Translations under genes and position numbers: made by a program
In this document: piece by piece, positions 13,655 through 22,443 of the stretch
Position numbering within the stretch: position 1 is the stretch's first letter
Layout of the letters: each line of letters begins with the position of its first letter
NCBI GenBank assembly: GCA_035494735.1
Contig: DATJGS010000011.1
Location: 1 to 64,000, forward strand
Direction: 5' to 3'
Length of the DNA: 64,000 bases
DNA from: DATJGS01 sp035494735
Lineage (GTDB): Bacteria; Eisenbacteria; RBG-16-71-46
Notes under the pieces: model-generated
The model's input: only the letters and a program-made list of their open reading frames with translations
Told to the model about the DNA's origin: nothing
The model's database searches: none

Positions 13655-16081
13655 TTACCGGACGAGGGCCAGGCGCCGCGTGATCGCGCGCCCGCCGCAT
13701 TCGAGGCGCACGAAGTAGAGGCCGGTCGACGCGCCGCGACCCGAGCCATCGCTGGCGTCCCACGTGCGCGACCAGCGGCCGGCCGGCAGGTCGGCGTCCA
13801 CGATGACGCGCACGCGGCGACCGGCGGCGTCGAACACCGCGAGGCGCACGTGCGCCGGCGCGGGCAGCGCGATCGCGAACGTCGCGTGGCCGCGAGAAGG
13901 GTTCGGCGACGCGAGCGCCAGGTCGAGCTGTGTCGGCAAGGCGTCGCCCGCGACGCCGGCCGTGCCGAGCGGCTGCAGGAACGCGAACGCGCTCTCGTTG
14001 CCGTGCACGTCGACCGCGGAGAGCTTGTAGAGGTACGGCGCGCCGCTCAGGTCCTGATAGTTCGTCGACGACGTCTGGGTCACGCGGTTGGAGGGCCCGG
14101 GCACGAACGCCGCGTTCGTGCCGCGATACAGGCGATACTCGAACAGGTCCGGCGCCGGATTCGCGCCCCACGTGAGATCGGTGTGCGAGCCGTAGTACTG
14201 GCCGGCGAACGGCGCGGGCGGGGGCGGCGCGACGTTGTCCACCGAATAGCCCGAGTCCGCCGGCGAGTCCCAGAACATGCTGCCGACCGTGTAGCCGCCG
14301 TCGGCTTCGACCATGAACTGGGTCCGCGGATTGCCCAACGCCGTCGAGTCGCCCGCGGTCGCGGCCGCGAAGCTGTATCCCGATTGCGCGGAGGCCGGCA
14401 CGGTGCCCAGGTACTCCCAATAGATCGTGTTGATCCCGCTGCCCGACGTGCGGAACACGCGGCCCGGCGCGGCTTCGGGATCGGCGCCCGAGTGGAGCAG
14501 GCGCGCCCCGAGGCGCATCGCCGCCTGCGCGGCGAACGCCGGCGCCTGGCGCCACACGCGATACTGCTGCACCGCGGCGATCGTGCCCGGCGCCTGATCG
14601 AGATAGCTCGGCGTCCACGTCACGCGCACCGCGCCGCCCTGATCGTTCGCGATGTCCTTCACCGAGACGATCTTCGGCTCGGGATGCCCGACCTGGCCGA
14701 AGCGATCGATGTGCTGGCCGTACGCGTTGACGTCGGTGCCGATCGTCGAGTTGAAGAAGCAGTACGCGCCGCCGCTGCCGTCGGCGAGGAGGGCGCCGGT
14801 GTCCTCCTTGCCGGGCAACGTCGTGAGCGGGTTCCCCGGCGACAGGCTCCAGCCGAGGCGCGCGAAGCCGTTCGCGTCGATTCGCGTCGCGCGGAAGTCG
14901 AAGACCGAGTTCGCGCCCTCGATCCACTCGAGCAGCGCGCCGCCCGCGCCGTCGGGAAGCGCCCCGTAGAAGATCTGCCGCGCGCTGCCCGTCGCGATGG
15001 GCGCGCCATCCCCCTCGGGCCAGCCGGACGCGGTGACTCCGTTGCCCTGGATGTGCGTTCCGTACACGTCCTCATTGCCGGCTCGCGTATCCATCCAGAA
15101 CGCGAAGAACCCGCCCGCGCCATCGGTGATGAGCTGCGCGCTGGTCTGGTTGCCGATCGCGGCGGACAGCGTGTAGCCGAACGTCGTGACGCCCGTGCTG
15201 TCGATCGAGTTCGCGTAGAGGTTGGCATCCGAGAAGTAGACCCACCACGCGGCGATCGCGCCGCCCGCGCCGTCGGCCACCGCCGCGATGTCCTGGGAAT
15301 CGCCGCTGACCGTGATGTCGATGTCCTTCCCCAGCCCGGCGAGCACGGGGATGCCGTTCGGGCGCAGGCGCTGCGCGTAGACGTCGAAGTCTCCGCCCCG
15401 GTTGTCGTTCCAGAAGAACCACGCGCCTCCAAAGCCGTCGGACACCACTCGGGGGGCCTGCTCCTTGTTTCCGCTCGCGGCGATCGCCGTTCCGCCGGCG
15501 CCCCACAGCGGCGAGCCGGAAGGCGACAGGCGTTGCGCGTAGACGTCGTGGTCGGAGATCGAGAAGTCGTATTCGAAGGCGATGATGATGCCGCCCGCGC
15601 CGTCGGTTGCGGCGCTGGCCGTCTCGATGCTGTTCGGCAGGTTCGTCACGGGTACGCCGGCGGTCGTCCACTGGCGGACGCCCGCGGAGTTGATGCGCTG
15701 GCCGAGCAGGCTGACGATGCCGCCGCTGACTTGCGCGAACGCCAGGATGGCGCCGCCAGACCCGTCGGACACCGCGCCGACCGGCACCTGGTCCACGGCT
15801 CCGGTCTCCACGGGAACGCCACCGGTGGCCCACAGGGTGTTGCCCGCGGCGTCGACCCGCTGGGCATAGATGTCGTAGTTGCCGGCGCGCTGGTCGATCA
15901 GAAAGACGATCGCGCCGCCCGCCCCGTCGGGAACGGGGAGAGCCACCGCGTGGAATCCCGGGCCGATGGAAATCGGCGCGCCCTGACTCGTGGTATTGGG
16001 CCAGCCGGCGAGCGCGAGCGCGGGGGTGAGGCACGTGCACAACGTGGCGGCGAGGACGGCGAGCGGCAGGAAGCGGCGCAT
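13655..16081 (-). CDS. Large secreted repeat protein with FlgD-like C-terminal sorting domain
   Basis: This is an 808-residue exported protein. The signal peptide is LPLAVLAATLCTCLTPALALA. Residues about 30-470 contain some eight repeats centred on DG-[AS]-GG-A-x-x-x-[FW] followed by DIYAQR[LV] and a GxP/LW segment, which should form a beta-propeller. A fibronectin-type domain follows near 570-720 (VTWTPSYLDQ; YRLYRGTNAAFVPG), then a C-terminal FlgD-like domain (ASPNPSRGHATFAI; VRLAVFDAAGRRVRV; STGLYFVRL) ending in RRLALVR. No catalytic motif. ATG 16081 was chosen for the signal peptide and a GGAGA 6 bases upstream; the longer in-frame extension lacks both. Confidence 0.85.
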   Translation of the reverse strand: MRRFLPLAVLAATLCTCLTPALALAGWPNTTSQGAPISIGPGFHAVALPVPDGAGGAIVFLIDQRAGNYDIYAQRVDAAGNTLWATGGVPVETGAVDQVPVGAVSDGSGGAILAFAQVSGGIVSLLGQRINSAGVRQWTTAGVPVTNLPNSIETASAATDGAGGIIIAFEYDFSISDHDVYAQRLSPSGSPLWGAGGTAIAASGNKEQAPRVVSDGFGGAWFFWNDNRGGDFDVYAQRLRPNGIPVLAGLGKDIDITVSGDSQDIAAVADGAGGAIAAWWVYFSDANLYANSIDSTGVTTFGYTLSAAIGNQTSAQLITDGAGGFFAFWMDTRAGNEDVYGTHIQGNGVTASGWPEGDGAPIATGSARQIFYGALPDGAGGALLEWIEGANSVFDFRATRIDANGFARLGWSLSPGNPLTTLPGKEDTGALLADGSGGAYCFFNSTIGTDVNAYGQHIDRFGQVGHPEPKIVSVKDIANDQGGAVRVTWTPSYLDQAPGTIAAVQQYRVWRQAPAFAAQAAMRLGARLLHSGADPEAAPGRVFRTSGSGINTIYWEYLGTVPASAQSGYSFAAATAGDSTALGNPRTQFMVEADGGYTVGSMFWDSPADSGYSVDNVAPPPPAPFAGQYYGSHTDLTWGANPAPDLFEYRLYRGTNAAFVPGPSNRVTQTSSTNYQDLSGAPYLYKLSAVDVHGNESAFAFLQPLGTAGVAGDALPTQLDLALASPNPSRGHATFAIALPAPAHVRLAVFDAAGRRVRVIVDADLPAGRWSRTWDASDGSGRGASTGLYFVRLECGGRAITRRLALVR

Positions 16082-16167
16082 GGGAATCTCCGGGAGAGGC
16101 GGGCCATGGCGCCCGGGGCGTCGTGCGGAGCCACGCCCCAAGCCTTCGTGGACGGTCGTTCGGCGAT

Positions 16168-16197
16168 TTGCGCCGACCTCGGCGCTGTCGCTAGCAT
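16168..16197 (+). promoter_or_regulatory. Promoter TTGCGC-N18-TAGCAT before the aconitase-like gene
   Basis: TTGCGC (16168-16173) and TAGCAT (16192-16197) are spaced by 18 bases and lie 48 bases before ATG 16245. The same -10 hexamer TAGCAT occurs in the promoter of the metallopeptidase gene at 22432-22437. Confidence 0.5.
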
Positions 16198-16244
16198 CCG
16201 CACGCACGACACCGTCACCCCACCAATGCCGGGAGTTCACCGAA

Positions 16245-18287
16245 ATGCACAGCCTCCAGCCGGCCCGACTGAAGCCCGGCGTCGACCCGAATCGCGTCCT
16301 CGGCGGCGACACGGCCCAGGACGCGAACCCTACCGCCGGTTCGGCGCGTGAGATCCGCGGCCAGGCGCTGATCTTCTGGGACCCCAAGGTGCCTGGGAAG
16401 AAGCTGGACGCCATCGACACGGATCAGATCACGCCGGCCGCCGACTGCGTCTCCGAGAGCCTCGAGACGCTGGACGAGCGCTGGAAGGCCGGATCGTTCC
16501 GCTTCCTCATGCCGAACTTCCGCGAGCGCGTGCACCGCGGCGAGACGTTCCTGATCGCCGGCGATCGCTTCGCGATCGGCTCGTCGCGCGAGATGAGCCC
16601 GGCCGGCCTGAAAGGCGTCGGCGAAGAGGCCGGTCTCGAGATGGTGGTCGTGTGCGGGAACAACATGGGCGACATCTTCCGGCGCAACGCGTTCAACCTG
16701 GGGCTGCACGTCGTGCAGAGCCCGGACGCGGTGGCGGACGCCCAGGACGGCGACACGTTCGCGTTCGATCCCGATTCGCGCCGCCTCACGAACGTGACGC
16801 GCGGAAAGACGTACGAGCCCGTGCCGCTGACGCCGAAGGAGGACGAGATCCGCCGCAGCGGCGGCATCTTCGCGATCGGGCGCCGCGAGTTCACGGACTC
16901 CGTGCGCCGGCCGCCCAAGATCGAGTGGGCCGACGCGGCCACGGCGCGGCGCATGACGACGACCGAGCAGATCGTGTGGGCGCATCGCGTCGACAAGACG
17001 GCCGAGGTGCGGCCCGGCGCGACGCTGCGCGTCTATGCGGACCTGCTGCCCGCGTCCGACGGCACCGCGCCGTTCTCGATCCACACGTTCAACCAGATCA
17101 CCGGTGGCAGGACGATCTTCCCGCGGCAGATCGCGATCGCGAACGACCACTTCGTGTTCACGGGCGTGGAGGCCGACGATCGCCAGACCGCGATCGGCCG
17201 CGCGTTCGCCGCGCTGCACGGCATCGAGAAGCCGTACTACGCGACGCCCGGCGACGGCATCTTCCACTTCTATTTCCCGGAGCAGGGTCTCGTGATGCCC
17301 GGCCAGTTCATCCCGGGCGCGGACTCGCACAGCCGGGCCTACGGCGCATACGGCGCGGTCGGCATCGGCGTCGGCTCGACGACGCTCGGCTTCGGCTGGT
17401 CCACGGGCTACATCTACTTCACGCTGCCGAAGCAGCGCCGCGTGACGTTCCGCGGCGAACTGAAGCCGTGGGTGAGCGGCAAGGATCTCGTGCTCGCGCT
17501 GCTCAAGCGCTGGGGCGCGAAGCAGTCGCAGGGCATGTCGGTCGAGTTCGTGGATCGCGACCGCCAATTGCCGATCGCGTACCGCAACACGATCTGCAAC
17601 ATGATGGCCGAGGCCGAAGCCATGAATGGTCTGTTCGCGGCGGACGACGTGACGTACGACTGGTTCCGCGCGAAGGGCATGAGCGAGCTGCCCTATCCGC
17701 GCATCGCGCCCGGCGCCGACGCCACGTACGAGATCGACGAGACGCTGGACCTCGGCGAACTCGTGCCCATGATCGCGAAGCCGTTCAGTCCCGGGAACGC
17801 GTTCCCGGCGGAGGACGTCGCGAAGGAGAAGATCGCGTTCGACAAGGCGATGATCGGCTCGTGCACGAACGGCGGCTACGACGACCTGATGCAGGCCGCG
17901 CTCGTGATCCACGCCGCGCGCGCGCTCGGGCGCGGCACGGCGGCGCGCGAGTTCGTGATCTTCCCGGGCTCGGGCGGCGTGCGCGACCAGATCCGCAAGC
18001 CCGATGCGCGGCTGAACGGCGAGAGCATCGCGCACGTCTTCGAGTCGGCCGGCGGCAAGATCCGCGAGTCGTGGTGCGGGCCGTGCTTCGGGCAGGGCCC
18101 CGACGCGCTGCGCCCCGGGCAGCGCGCGATCACGTCGTTCAATCGCAACTGGACGAATCGCATGGGCGTGGGCGGCGAAGGCTATCTCGCGAGCCCGGCG
18201 GTCGTCGCGTCGTCCGCGCTGCTCGGCTACATGGCGCCGCCGAGCGAGCTCGGCCTGACGTGGGAAGCCGAGAAGTTCGAGGTCTAG
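16245..18287 (+). CDS. Aconitase/isopropylmalate dehydratase family hydro-lyase with swivel domain first
   Basis: This is a 680-residue protein. The small swivel domain (LeuD-like, about residues 25-220, with IDTDQITPAADCV and GSSREMSPAGLKG) comes first. The large three-domain part follows (GADSHSRAYGAYGAVGIGVGS; IGSCTNGG). The three [4Fe-4S] ligands are Cys540 in SCTNGG and Cys611 and Cys614 in WCGPCFGQG. This 4-1-2-3 order is that of AcnB without its N-terminal helical domain, the reverse of AcnA. Such fused proteins act as aconitase, homoaconitase or isopropylmalate dehydratase, and sequence alone does not settle the substrate. ATG 16245 has GGGAG upstream. The YdeI-like gene follows at once with its ribosome site over this stop. 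Confidence 0.85.
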   Translation: MHSLQPARLKPGVDPNRVLGGDTAQDANPTAGSAREIRGQALIFWDPKVPGKKLDAIDTDQITPAADCVSESLETLDERWKAGSFRFLMPNFRERVHRGETFLIAGDRFAIGSSREMSPAGLKGVGEEAGLEMVVVCGNNMGDIFRRNAFNLGLHVVQSPDAVADAQDGDTFAFDPDSRRLTNVTRGKTYEPVPLTPKEDEIRRSGGIFAIGRREFTDSVRRPPKIEWADAATARRMTTTEQIVWAHRVDKTAEVRPGATLRVYADLLPASDGTAPFSIHTFNQITGGRTIFPRQIAIANDHFVFTGVEADDRQTAIGRAFAALHGIEKPYYATPGDGIFHFYFPEQGLVMPGQFIPGADSHSRAYGAYGAVGIGVGSTTLGFGWSTGYIYFTLPKQRRVTFRGELKPWVSGKDLVLALLKRWGAKQSQGMSVEFVDRDRQLPIAYRNTICNMMAEAEAMNGLFAADDVTYDWFRAKGMSELPYPRIAPGADATYEIDETLDLGELVPMIAKPFSPGNAFPAEDVAKEKIAFDKAMIGSCTNGGYDDLMQAALVIHAARALGRGTAAREFVIFPGSGGVRDQIRKPDARLNGESIAHVFESAGGKIRESWCGPCFGQGPDALRPGQRAITSFNRNWTNRMGVGGEGYLASPAVVASSALLGYMAPPSELGLTWEAEKFEV

Positions 18288-18295
18288 GAGGTTCC

Positions 18296-18898
18296 GTGGG
18301 GAAGAAGGATCCGCGGGTCGACGAGTACATCGCGAAGTCCGCCGATTTCGCGAAGCCGATCCTGCGCCACGTGCGCGCCGTCGTGCACGGCGCCTGCCCG
18401 GATGTCGTCGAGACGCTCAAGTGGCGGGCTCCGGCGTTCGAACATGCGGGTCTGCTCTGCCAGATGGCCGCGTTCAAGGAGCACGCGACGCTCGGCTTCT
18501 GGAAGGCCGCGCTCATCCTCGGCGACGGCGGGCAGAAGGGTGGCGCGTCGTGGGGCAACTTCGGCCGGCTGAAGAGCGTCGACGATCTGCCCGCGAAGAA
18601 AGTTCTCGTCGGCTACGTGAAGCGGGCCGTCGCGCTGAACGAGAGCGGCGTGAAGGCGCCGCGCGCGATGCGCAGCCCGAAGAAGCCGCTGCGCGTCCCT
18701 GCCGATTTCACCGCGGCGCTCGCCAAAGCGAAGCGCGCGCGCGAGCACTTCGCCGCGTTCAGCCCGAGCCACCGGCGCGAGTACGTCGAGTGGATCACGG
18801 AGGCCAAGCAGGCGGCGACGCGCGAGCGACGCATCGCGCAGGCTCTGGCCTGGATCGCCGAGGGTAAGTCGCGAAACTGGAAGTACGAGAAGTGCTGA
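18296..18898 (+). CDS. YdeI/OmpD-associated (DUF1801) family protein
   Basis: This is a 200-residue cytoplasmic protein. The N-terminal DUF1801 domain is visible at about 8-120 (VDEYIAKSADFAKPILRHVRAVV; CPDVVETLKWRAPAFEHAG; DGGQKGGASWGNFGRL). The C-terminal OmdA-like helical domain follows at about 140-200 (FSPSHRREYVEWITEAKQAATRERRIAQAL; the final GKSRNWKYEKC is typical). Its molecular role is unknown; some relatives protect against antimicrobial peptides. GTG 18296 is set by AGGAGG at 18286-18291, which overlaps the aconitase stop, so the two are coupled. Confidence 0.85.
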   Translation: MGKKDPRVDEYIAKSADFAKPILRHVRAVVHGACPDVVETLKWRAPAFEHAGLLCQMAAFKEHATLGFWKAALILGDGGQKGGASWGNFGRLKSVDDLPAKKVLVGYVKRAVALNESGVKAPRAMRSPKKPLRVPADFTAALAKAKRAREHFAAFSPSHRREYVEWITEAKQAATRERRIAQALAWIAEGKSRNWKYEKC

Positions 18899-18927
18899 GC
18901 GTCGGCTAATGCGGACTCGGAGGCCCC

Positions 18928-19512
18928 ATGTCACCCGTGACCCGTAGCGTCATCGCCATCCCGGCCGCATACGCCTCACAGGAGGTCGCCTCGTTCGTCG
19001 CCCAATTGGACGATCAACTGCGGCGTCAGAAGGAGCAGACCCGCACGCTCACACCGGCCGATCTCGAATGGCAGCTGGCGCCGGGCATGAACACGATCGG
19101 CATGCTGATGGCGCACCAGGCCATCATCGAGGTGGGCTGGACCGGGATAGGGATCGAGGATCTGCAGCGGAGTGAAATCCCCTTCCAGGAGATTCTCGGC
19201 ATCGATGACAGTGGAGTGCCGCTCGCCCCGGACGGCGCGCCTCCGGTGGCGCTGGCCGGCAAGGATCTGGCGTTCTTCGACGACCTGCTGGACCGCGCGC
19301 GGGAGCACCTGAAGCGCGTGGCGGCGCCGGTCCGGGACTCGGCTCTCACGATCATGCGGCCCCGTACCCGTCCGAATGGCGAGCTGCGCGAGGTCGAGGT
19401 GCGCTGGATCCTCTATCACATGCTCGAGCACTTCGCGGGGCATTTCGGCCAGATCCTGCTGCTCCAGCACGCCCGGCAGGCGCTGGGCGTGGGAGACGCG
19501 GCGAAGCGCTAG
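18928..19512 (+). CDS. DinB-like (DUF664/DfsB family) protein
   Basis: This is a 194-residue four-helix-bundle protein of the DinB superfamily. The metal-ligand His residues sit at the usual places: one in IGMLMAHQAIIEVGW and two in MLEHFAGHFGQI near residues 165-170. The superfamily includes thiol-dependent S-transferases (bacillithiol or mycothiol) and many proteins of unknown function. ATG 18928 follows a GGAGGCCC. It lies 29 bases after the YdeI-like gene and is probably in its operon. Confidence 0.85.
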   Translation: MSPVTRSVIAIPAAYASQEVASFVAQLDDQLRRQKEQTRTLTPADLEWQLAPGMNTIGMLMAHQAIIEVGWTGIGIEDLQRSEIPFQEILGIDDSGVPLAPDGAPPVALAGKDLAFFDDLLDRAREHLKRVAAPVRDSALTIMRPRTRPNGELREVEVRWILYHMLEHFAGHFGQILLLQHARQALGVGDAAKR

Positions 19513-19534
19513 CCAGCGGCACGGCGCCGCCCGC

Positions 19535-19552
19535 CCGGCCGCACGCGGCCGG
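19535..19552. terminator. Short GC hairpin between convergent genes
   Basis: CCGGCCG (19535-19541) pairs with CGGCCGG (19546-19552) around a 4-base loop, inside the 46-base gap between the DinB-like gene and the convergent hydrolase gene. Confidence 0.45.
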
Positions 19553-19558
19553 CGCCGG

Positions 19559-20596
19559 TCACGGCGCGCCGAGGAATCCCTCCAGTTCGCGGACGAACGC
19601 GGCCGGCTCCTCGTAGTACGGCAGGTGGCCGCTCTTCTCGAAGACCCGGAACTTCGAATCAGGAATCGCGCGGTGGATCTTCCACGCCACCGACGGCGCG
19701 ACGTTCATGTCGTAGCGCCCGGTGAGCACGAGCGTCGGGAAGCGGAACTTGGGCAGTTCAGGATTCAGGTCGTACTGCTTGAGGTCGGCGTTCAGCGCCT
19801 GATTCACGGAGCGCGAGTAGTGGTACGCGCTCGAGTTCGCGAGGAAGCGATCGCGCAGCGCCGGGTCCACGAACAGCATGCCCAGGTACTCGTGCATGTC
19901 GGCCTTCTCGGCGTTGGTGTCGCCGAGCGCCTCGGCGAACGCGACCGACTCCTGCCGTCCGATGCCTTCCGGGAACACGTCCTTGAACAGGAACACCGTG
20001 TCGTCCCACTTGGGCGCCGCCGAGTCGCAGATGATCAGGTGCGCGATGTGCTCGGGATGGCGCGCCGCGTAGGCCATCACCAGGTACCCGCCCCACGAGT
20101 GCCCGAGCAGGTCGATCTTGTCCGCGCCGAGGTGGGCCCGCACCGCGTCGAGGTCCGCGATCTGGTCGGCGAGCGTGCACGTCTGCTTGGGCGCGAGCGC
20201 CCCGGAACGGCCGTTGCCGCGCTGGTCGTAGAACACGACGCGCCGTCCGAGGGCGAGGGTGTCCCAGGCCGAAGAGCAGTGCACGTAGGTATGATCGAAT
20301 CCCGGCCCGCCATTCACCATCAAGAGCGGACGTCCGGGCGCGCTCCCGCGCACTTCGACCCAGAGCGCGACATCGCCGTTGCGAATGCGCTGACCGGTCT
20401 CGGCCGCCGCCGCTGACGGGCGCGGGGCGAGCGCGAGCAGGGCGAACAGCGCGCACGCGCTGGCCCGGCCGGGGAACCATGCCGGGCGCGTCGGGAGCGG
20501 GGCGGTCGGCGGTCGCTGGGGACGAAGCGGGTCGCTTGGGGTCTCGACCGGTGGGAAAGCAGGGCGAGACGCGGCAGGGCGGGCGGGAAGCGGCAT
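19559..20596 (-). CDS. Exported proline iminopeptidase-like alpha/beta hydrolase
   Basis: This is a 345-residue peptidase S33-type hydrolase. After a long Pro-rich N-terminus and a hydrophobic segment (ASACALFALLALAPRPSAAAA) comes the core. The oxyanion motif is NGGPGFDH, followed by FYDQRGNGRSG, nucleophile elbow GHSWGG, catalytic Asp in LTGRYDMNV and His in SGHLPYYEEP. HGGPG-like and DQRGxGxS motifs are hallmarks of prolyl aminopeptidases, so it probably trims peptides or hydrolyses small esters outside the cytoplasm. ATG 20596 has GGGAGAA upstream and a 45-base leader from the promoter at 20648-20676. Confidence 0.85.
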   Translation of the reverse strand: MPLPARPAASRPAFPPVETPSDPLRPQRPPTAPLPTRPAWFPGRASACALFALLALAPRPSAAAAETGQRIRNGDVALWVEVRGSAPGRPLLMVNGGPGFDHTYVHCSSAWDTLALGRRVVFYDQRGNGRSGALAPKQTCTLADQIADLDAVRAHLGADKIDLLGHSWGGYLVMAYAARHPEHIAHLIICDSAAPKWDDTVFLFKDVFPEGIGRQESVAFAEALGDTNAEKADMHEYLGMLFVDPALRDRFLANSSAYHYSRSVNQALNADLKQYDLNPELPKFRFPTLVLTGRYDMNVAPSVAWKIHRAIPDSKFRVFEKSGHLPYYEEPAAFVRELEGFLGAP

Positions 20597-20647
20597 GAGG
20601 TTCTCCCGAGTCGGAAAGGGGTTCGTTCGGTCCGGATCAACGGCGGA

Positions 20648-20676
20648 ACGATACGGGGGCCGCGGCGGCACGACAA
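20648..20676 (-). promoter_or_regulatory. Promoter TTGTCG-N17-TATCGT for the S33 hydrolase
   Basis: On the minus strand TTGTCG (20676-20671) and TATCGT (20653-20648) are separated by 17 bases. The expected transcription start is about 45 bases before ATG 20596. Confidence 0.5.
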
Positions 20677-20778
20677 GACTTTGGCAAAGAACAGGGCGGG
20701 GGGCTGGCGTCCCGCCATTCGCGGGGGCACAATGAGCACCGCTGCTCCCAAGGACTCTTCACTCACTCGGGGAACGTC

Positions 20779-21423
20779 ATGCGCATTCGCACGTCGCTGA
20801 TCACGCTCACCGCTCTCGCGCTCTCCGCGGGGGCCGCCGTCGCATCCATGTCGGGCGGCAGTTCGCCCGCGCCGCCTTCCGATCCGCCGCCGTCGGCGCC
20901 GCAGTCGCAGTCCTACGGCATGCCGGCCGACCAGCAGGCCGCCGCGGCCGCCGAACGCCGCAAGCAGGCCGAGGCGCTCTACGGGAACGCCTACGACTAC
21001 ATCAGCAAGGCCAAGCTCGACCTCGAATCCAAGAAGGAGAAGGACGCCGAGAAGAAGTTCAAGAAGGGCGTCGAGGCCGCCGAGGGCGCGATCAAGCTCG
21101 ACACCCGCTACTACGAGGCGTGGAACCTGATCGGCTTCGGCTATCGCAAGCTCGGCAACTACGACAAGGCGATCGCCGCGTACACCCAGTCGATCGGCAT
21201 CAAGCCCGATTACGCGCCGGCCCGCGAGTACCTCGGCGAGGCGTACCTCGAGCTGGGCAAGCTCGATCGCGCGAAGGAGCAACTCGTGTTCCTCGAGCAC
21301 TACAACGCGACCGACGACGCGAACACCCTGCGCGCGAGCATCGCGTCCTACGTGAGCGCGCATCCCGAGAGCGCGACGCCCGATTCGAGCGCCGCCAAGC
21401 AGCCGACGTCCTCCGGGCTGTAG
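20779..21423 (+). CDS. Exported TPR repeat protein
   Basis: This is a 214-residue protein. The signal peptide (LITLTALALSAGAAVA) is followed by a Ser/Pro-rich linker and a helical region of about three tetratricopeptide repeats (AEKKFKKGVEAAEGAIKLDTRYYEAWNLIG; AWNLIGFGYRKLGNYDKAIAAYTQSI; IKPDYAPAREYLGEAYLELGKLDRAKEQL). TPRs bind partner proteins. It is periplasmic or extracellular by its signal peptide, and its partner is unknown. The ATG follows a GGGGAA. Confidence 0.85.
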   Translation: MRIRTSLITLTALALSAGAAVASMSGGSSPAPPSDPPPSAPQSQSYGMPADQQAAAAAERRKQAEALYGNAYDYISKAKLDLESKKEKDAEKKFKKGVEAAEGAIKLDTRYYEAWNLIGFGYRKLGNYDKAIAAYTQSIGIKPDYAPAREYLGEAYLELGKLDRAKEQLVFLEHYNATDDANTLRASIASYVSAHPESATPDSSAAKQPTSSGL

Positions 21424-21450
21424 CGGCGGGTGGCGGCGGACAGACACGAA

Positions 21451-21480
21451 CGGCCCCCGAAGCCGAGGCTTCGGGGGCCG
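21451..21480. terminator. Perfect 13-bp hairpin between convergent genes
   Basis: CGGCCCCCGAAGC (21451-21463) pairs exactly with GCTTCGGGGGCCG (21468-21480) around the loop CGAG. It lies between the TPR and YceI stop codons. A weak CTGTTT follows on the plus strand and TTCGTG on the minus strand, so it can serve both genes. Confidence 0.75.
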
Positions 21481-21503
21481 TCGCTGTTTGGCTCGCGAGC
21501 GGC

Positions 21504-22154
21504 TTACTTCTTCGTGGCGGGTGCGGCCGCCGCGGGCTTGGGATCGCCGGCCGCGAAGGCCGCGACGTTCAGCACGATCTCCACGTTGTCGTCGAGCATC
21601 GCGCCGCCCTGGTCCACCGTCTTGTTCCAGACCATGTTGAAGTCCTTGCGATTGACCGTCGTCGTGGCGTCGAACCCGGCCTGAATGCCGAGGCTGTTGC
21701 CGCCGATGTCGACCGGGCCCATCCCCAGGAACTCGACGTCGAGCGTCACCGGCTTCGTGACGCCGCGGATCGTGAGGTCGCCGCCGACCTGGAAGTGATG
21801 GTCGTCCTTGCCCGCGATCACCTTGTTGCTCTTGAACGTGATCGTCGGATACTTCTCGACCCAGAAGAAATCCTCGGTGCGCAGGTGGTTGTCGCGCCGC
21901 TCCGTGCCCGTCCAGATGCTGGTGTCGCGGATGGTGACGTCGACCGACGACGCGGCCAGGGCCTTCGGGTCGTAGACGATGCTGCCCGAGAAGTCGGTGA
22001 AGCGCCCGTGCACCTTCGTGAAGAAGTGCCTTACGTTGAAGCCGACCTCGGTATGCGCGCGGTCGATCATGAAGGTCTTCGGCTCGGCGGCGGCCAGCGA
22101 GGCCGTGGCCGCGAGCGAGACGAGAGTCAGAGTGACGAGCCACCCACGCTTCAC
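21504..22154 (-). CDS. YceI family periplasmic lipocalin-like protein
   Basis: This is a 216-residue protein. The signal peptide (VTLTLVSLAATASLAAA) precedes a YceI domain of typical length and signature (FMIDRAHTEVGFNVRHFFTKVHGRF; LRTEDFFWVEKYPTITFKS; VGGDLTIRGVTKPVTLDVEF). A short Ala/Pro/Lys tail ends the protein. YceI proteins bind polyisoprenoids or other amphiphiles in a beta-barrel. GTG 22154 is set by AAAGGAGAA 6 bases upstream. A perfect 14-bp palindrome lies about 140 bases upstream. Confidence 0.9.
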   Translation of the reverse strand: MKRGWLVTLTLVSLAATASLAAAEPKTFMIDRAHTEVGFNVRHFFTKVHGRFTDFSGSIVYDPKALAASSVDVTIRDTSIWTGTERRDNHLRTEDFFWVEKYPTITFKSNKVIAGKDDHHFQVGGDLTIRGVTKPVTLDVEFLGMGPVDIGGNSLGIQAGFDATTTVNRKDFNMVWNKTVDQGGAMLDDNVEIVLNVAAFAAGDPKPAAAAPATKK

Positions 22155-22293
22155 GGAGTTCTCCTTTCCGGCGCTTCTCTCTCGAGCGACGCGCCGACAA
22201 GTCCTATTGGGGATCGCGAACCGCGGGCGACGCGTGCGGACCGACCCAGGGAGCCATGCCGCGACTTGCGATGTCGCGGACGCACCGACGGTT

Positions 22294-22307
22294 TGTGTTA
22301 TAACACA
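22294..22307. promoter_or_regulatory. Perfect 14-bp palindrome TGTGTTATAACACA, probable operator
   Basis: The sequence is its own reverse complement and is strongly AT-rich in a GC-rich region, with TATAAC in its centre that could serve as a -10 box on either strand. It is roughly equidistant (about 140 bases) from the YceI start on the minus strand and the metallopeptidase start on the plus strand. The size and symmetry fit a TetR-, MarR- or Rrf2-type dimer. I cannot assign the regulator. Confidence 0.6.
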
Positions 22308-22408
22308 CATCTCCGGCGCCCTCCGGCCAATTTGCCGGGACTTGACGAGGGATTGCGCTGGACCCACGCGCAGGCGCCGGCCCGGCCGGTCGTTCGCTCG
22401 CGCTCAAC

Positions 22409-22437
22409 TTGAGCGGTCCCGGTGCACCGCGTAGCAT
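22409..22437 (+). promoter_or_regulatory. Promoter TTGAGC-N17-TAGCAT placing +1 at the GTG start
   Basis: TTGAGC (22409-22414) and TAGCAT (22432-22437) have a 17-base spacer. The usual start, about 7 bases after the -10 box, is 22444, which is the first base of the metallopeptidase GTG. The mRNA would be leaderless, in keeping with the absence of a ribosome binding site. Confidence 0.5.
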
Positions 22438-22443
22438 CCGCGC

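Noticed and set aside
12287..16351. 1354-codon open frame opposite htrA and the secreted repeat protein
   Set aside because: The opposite strand carries the catalytic triad and sorting-domain motifs. This frame is low-complexity Arg/Ala.
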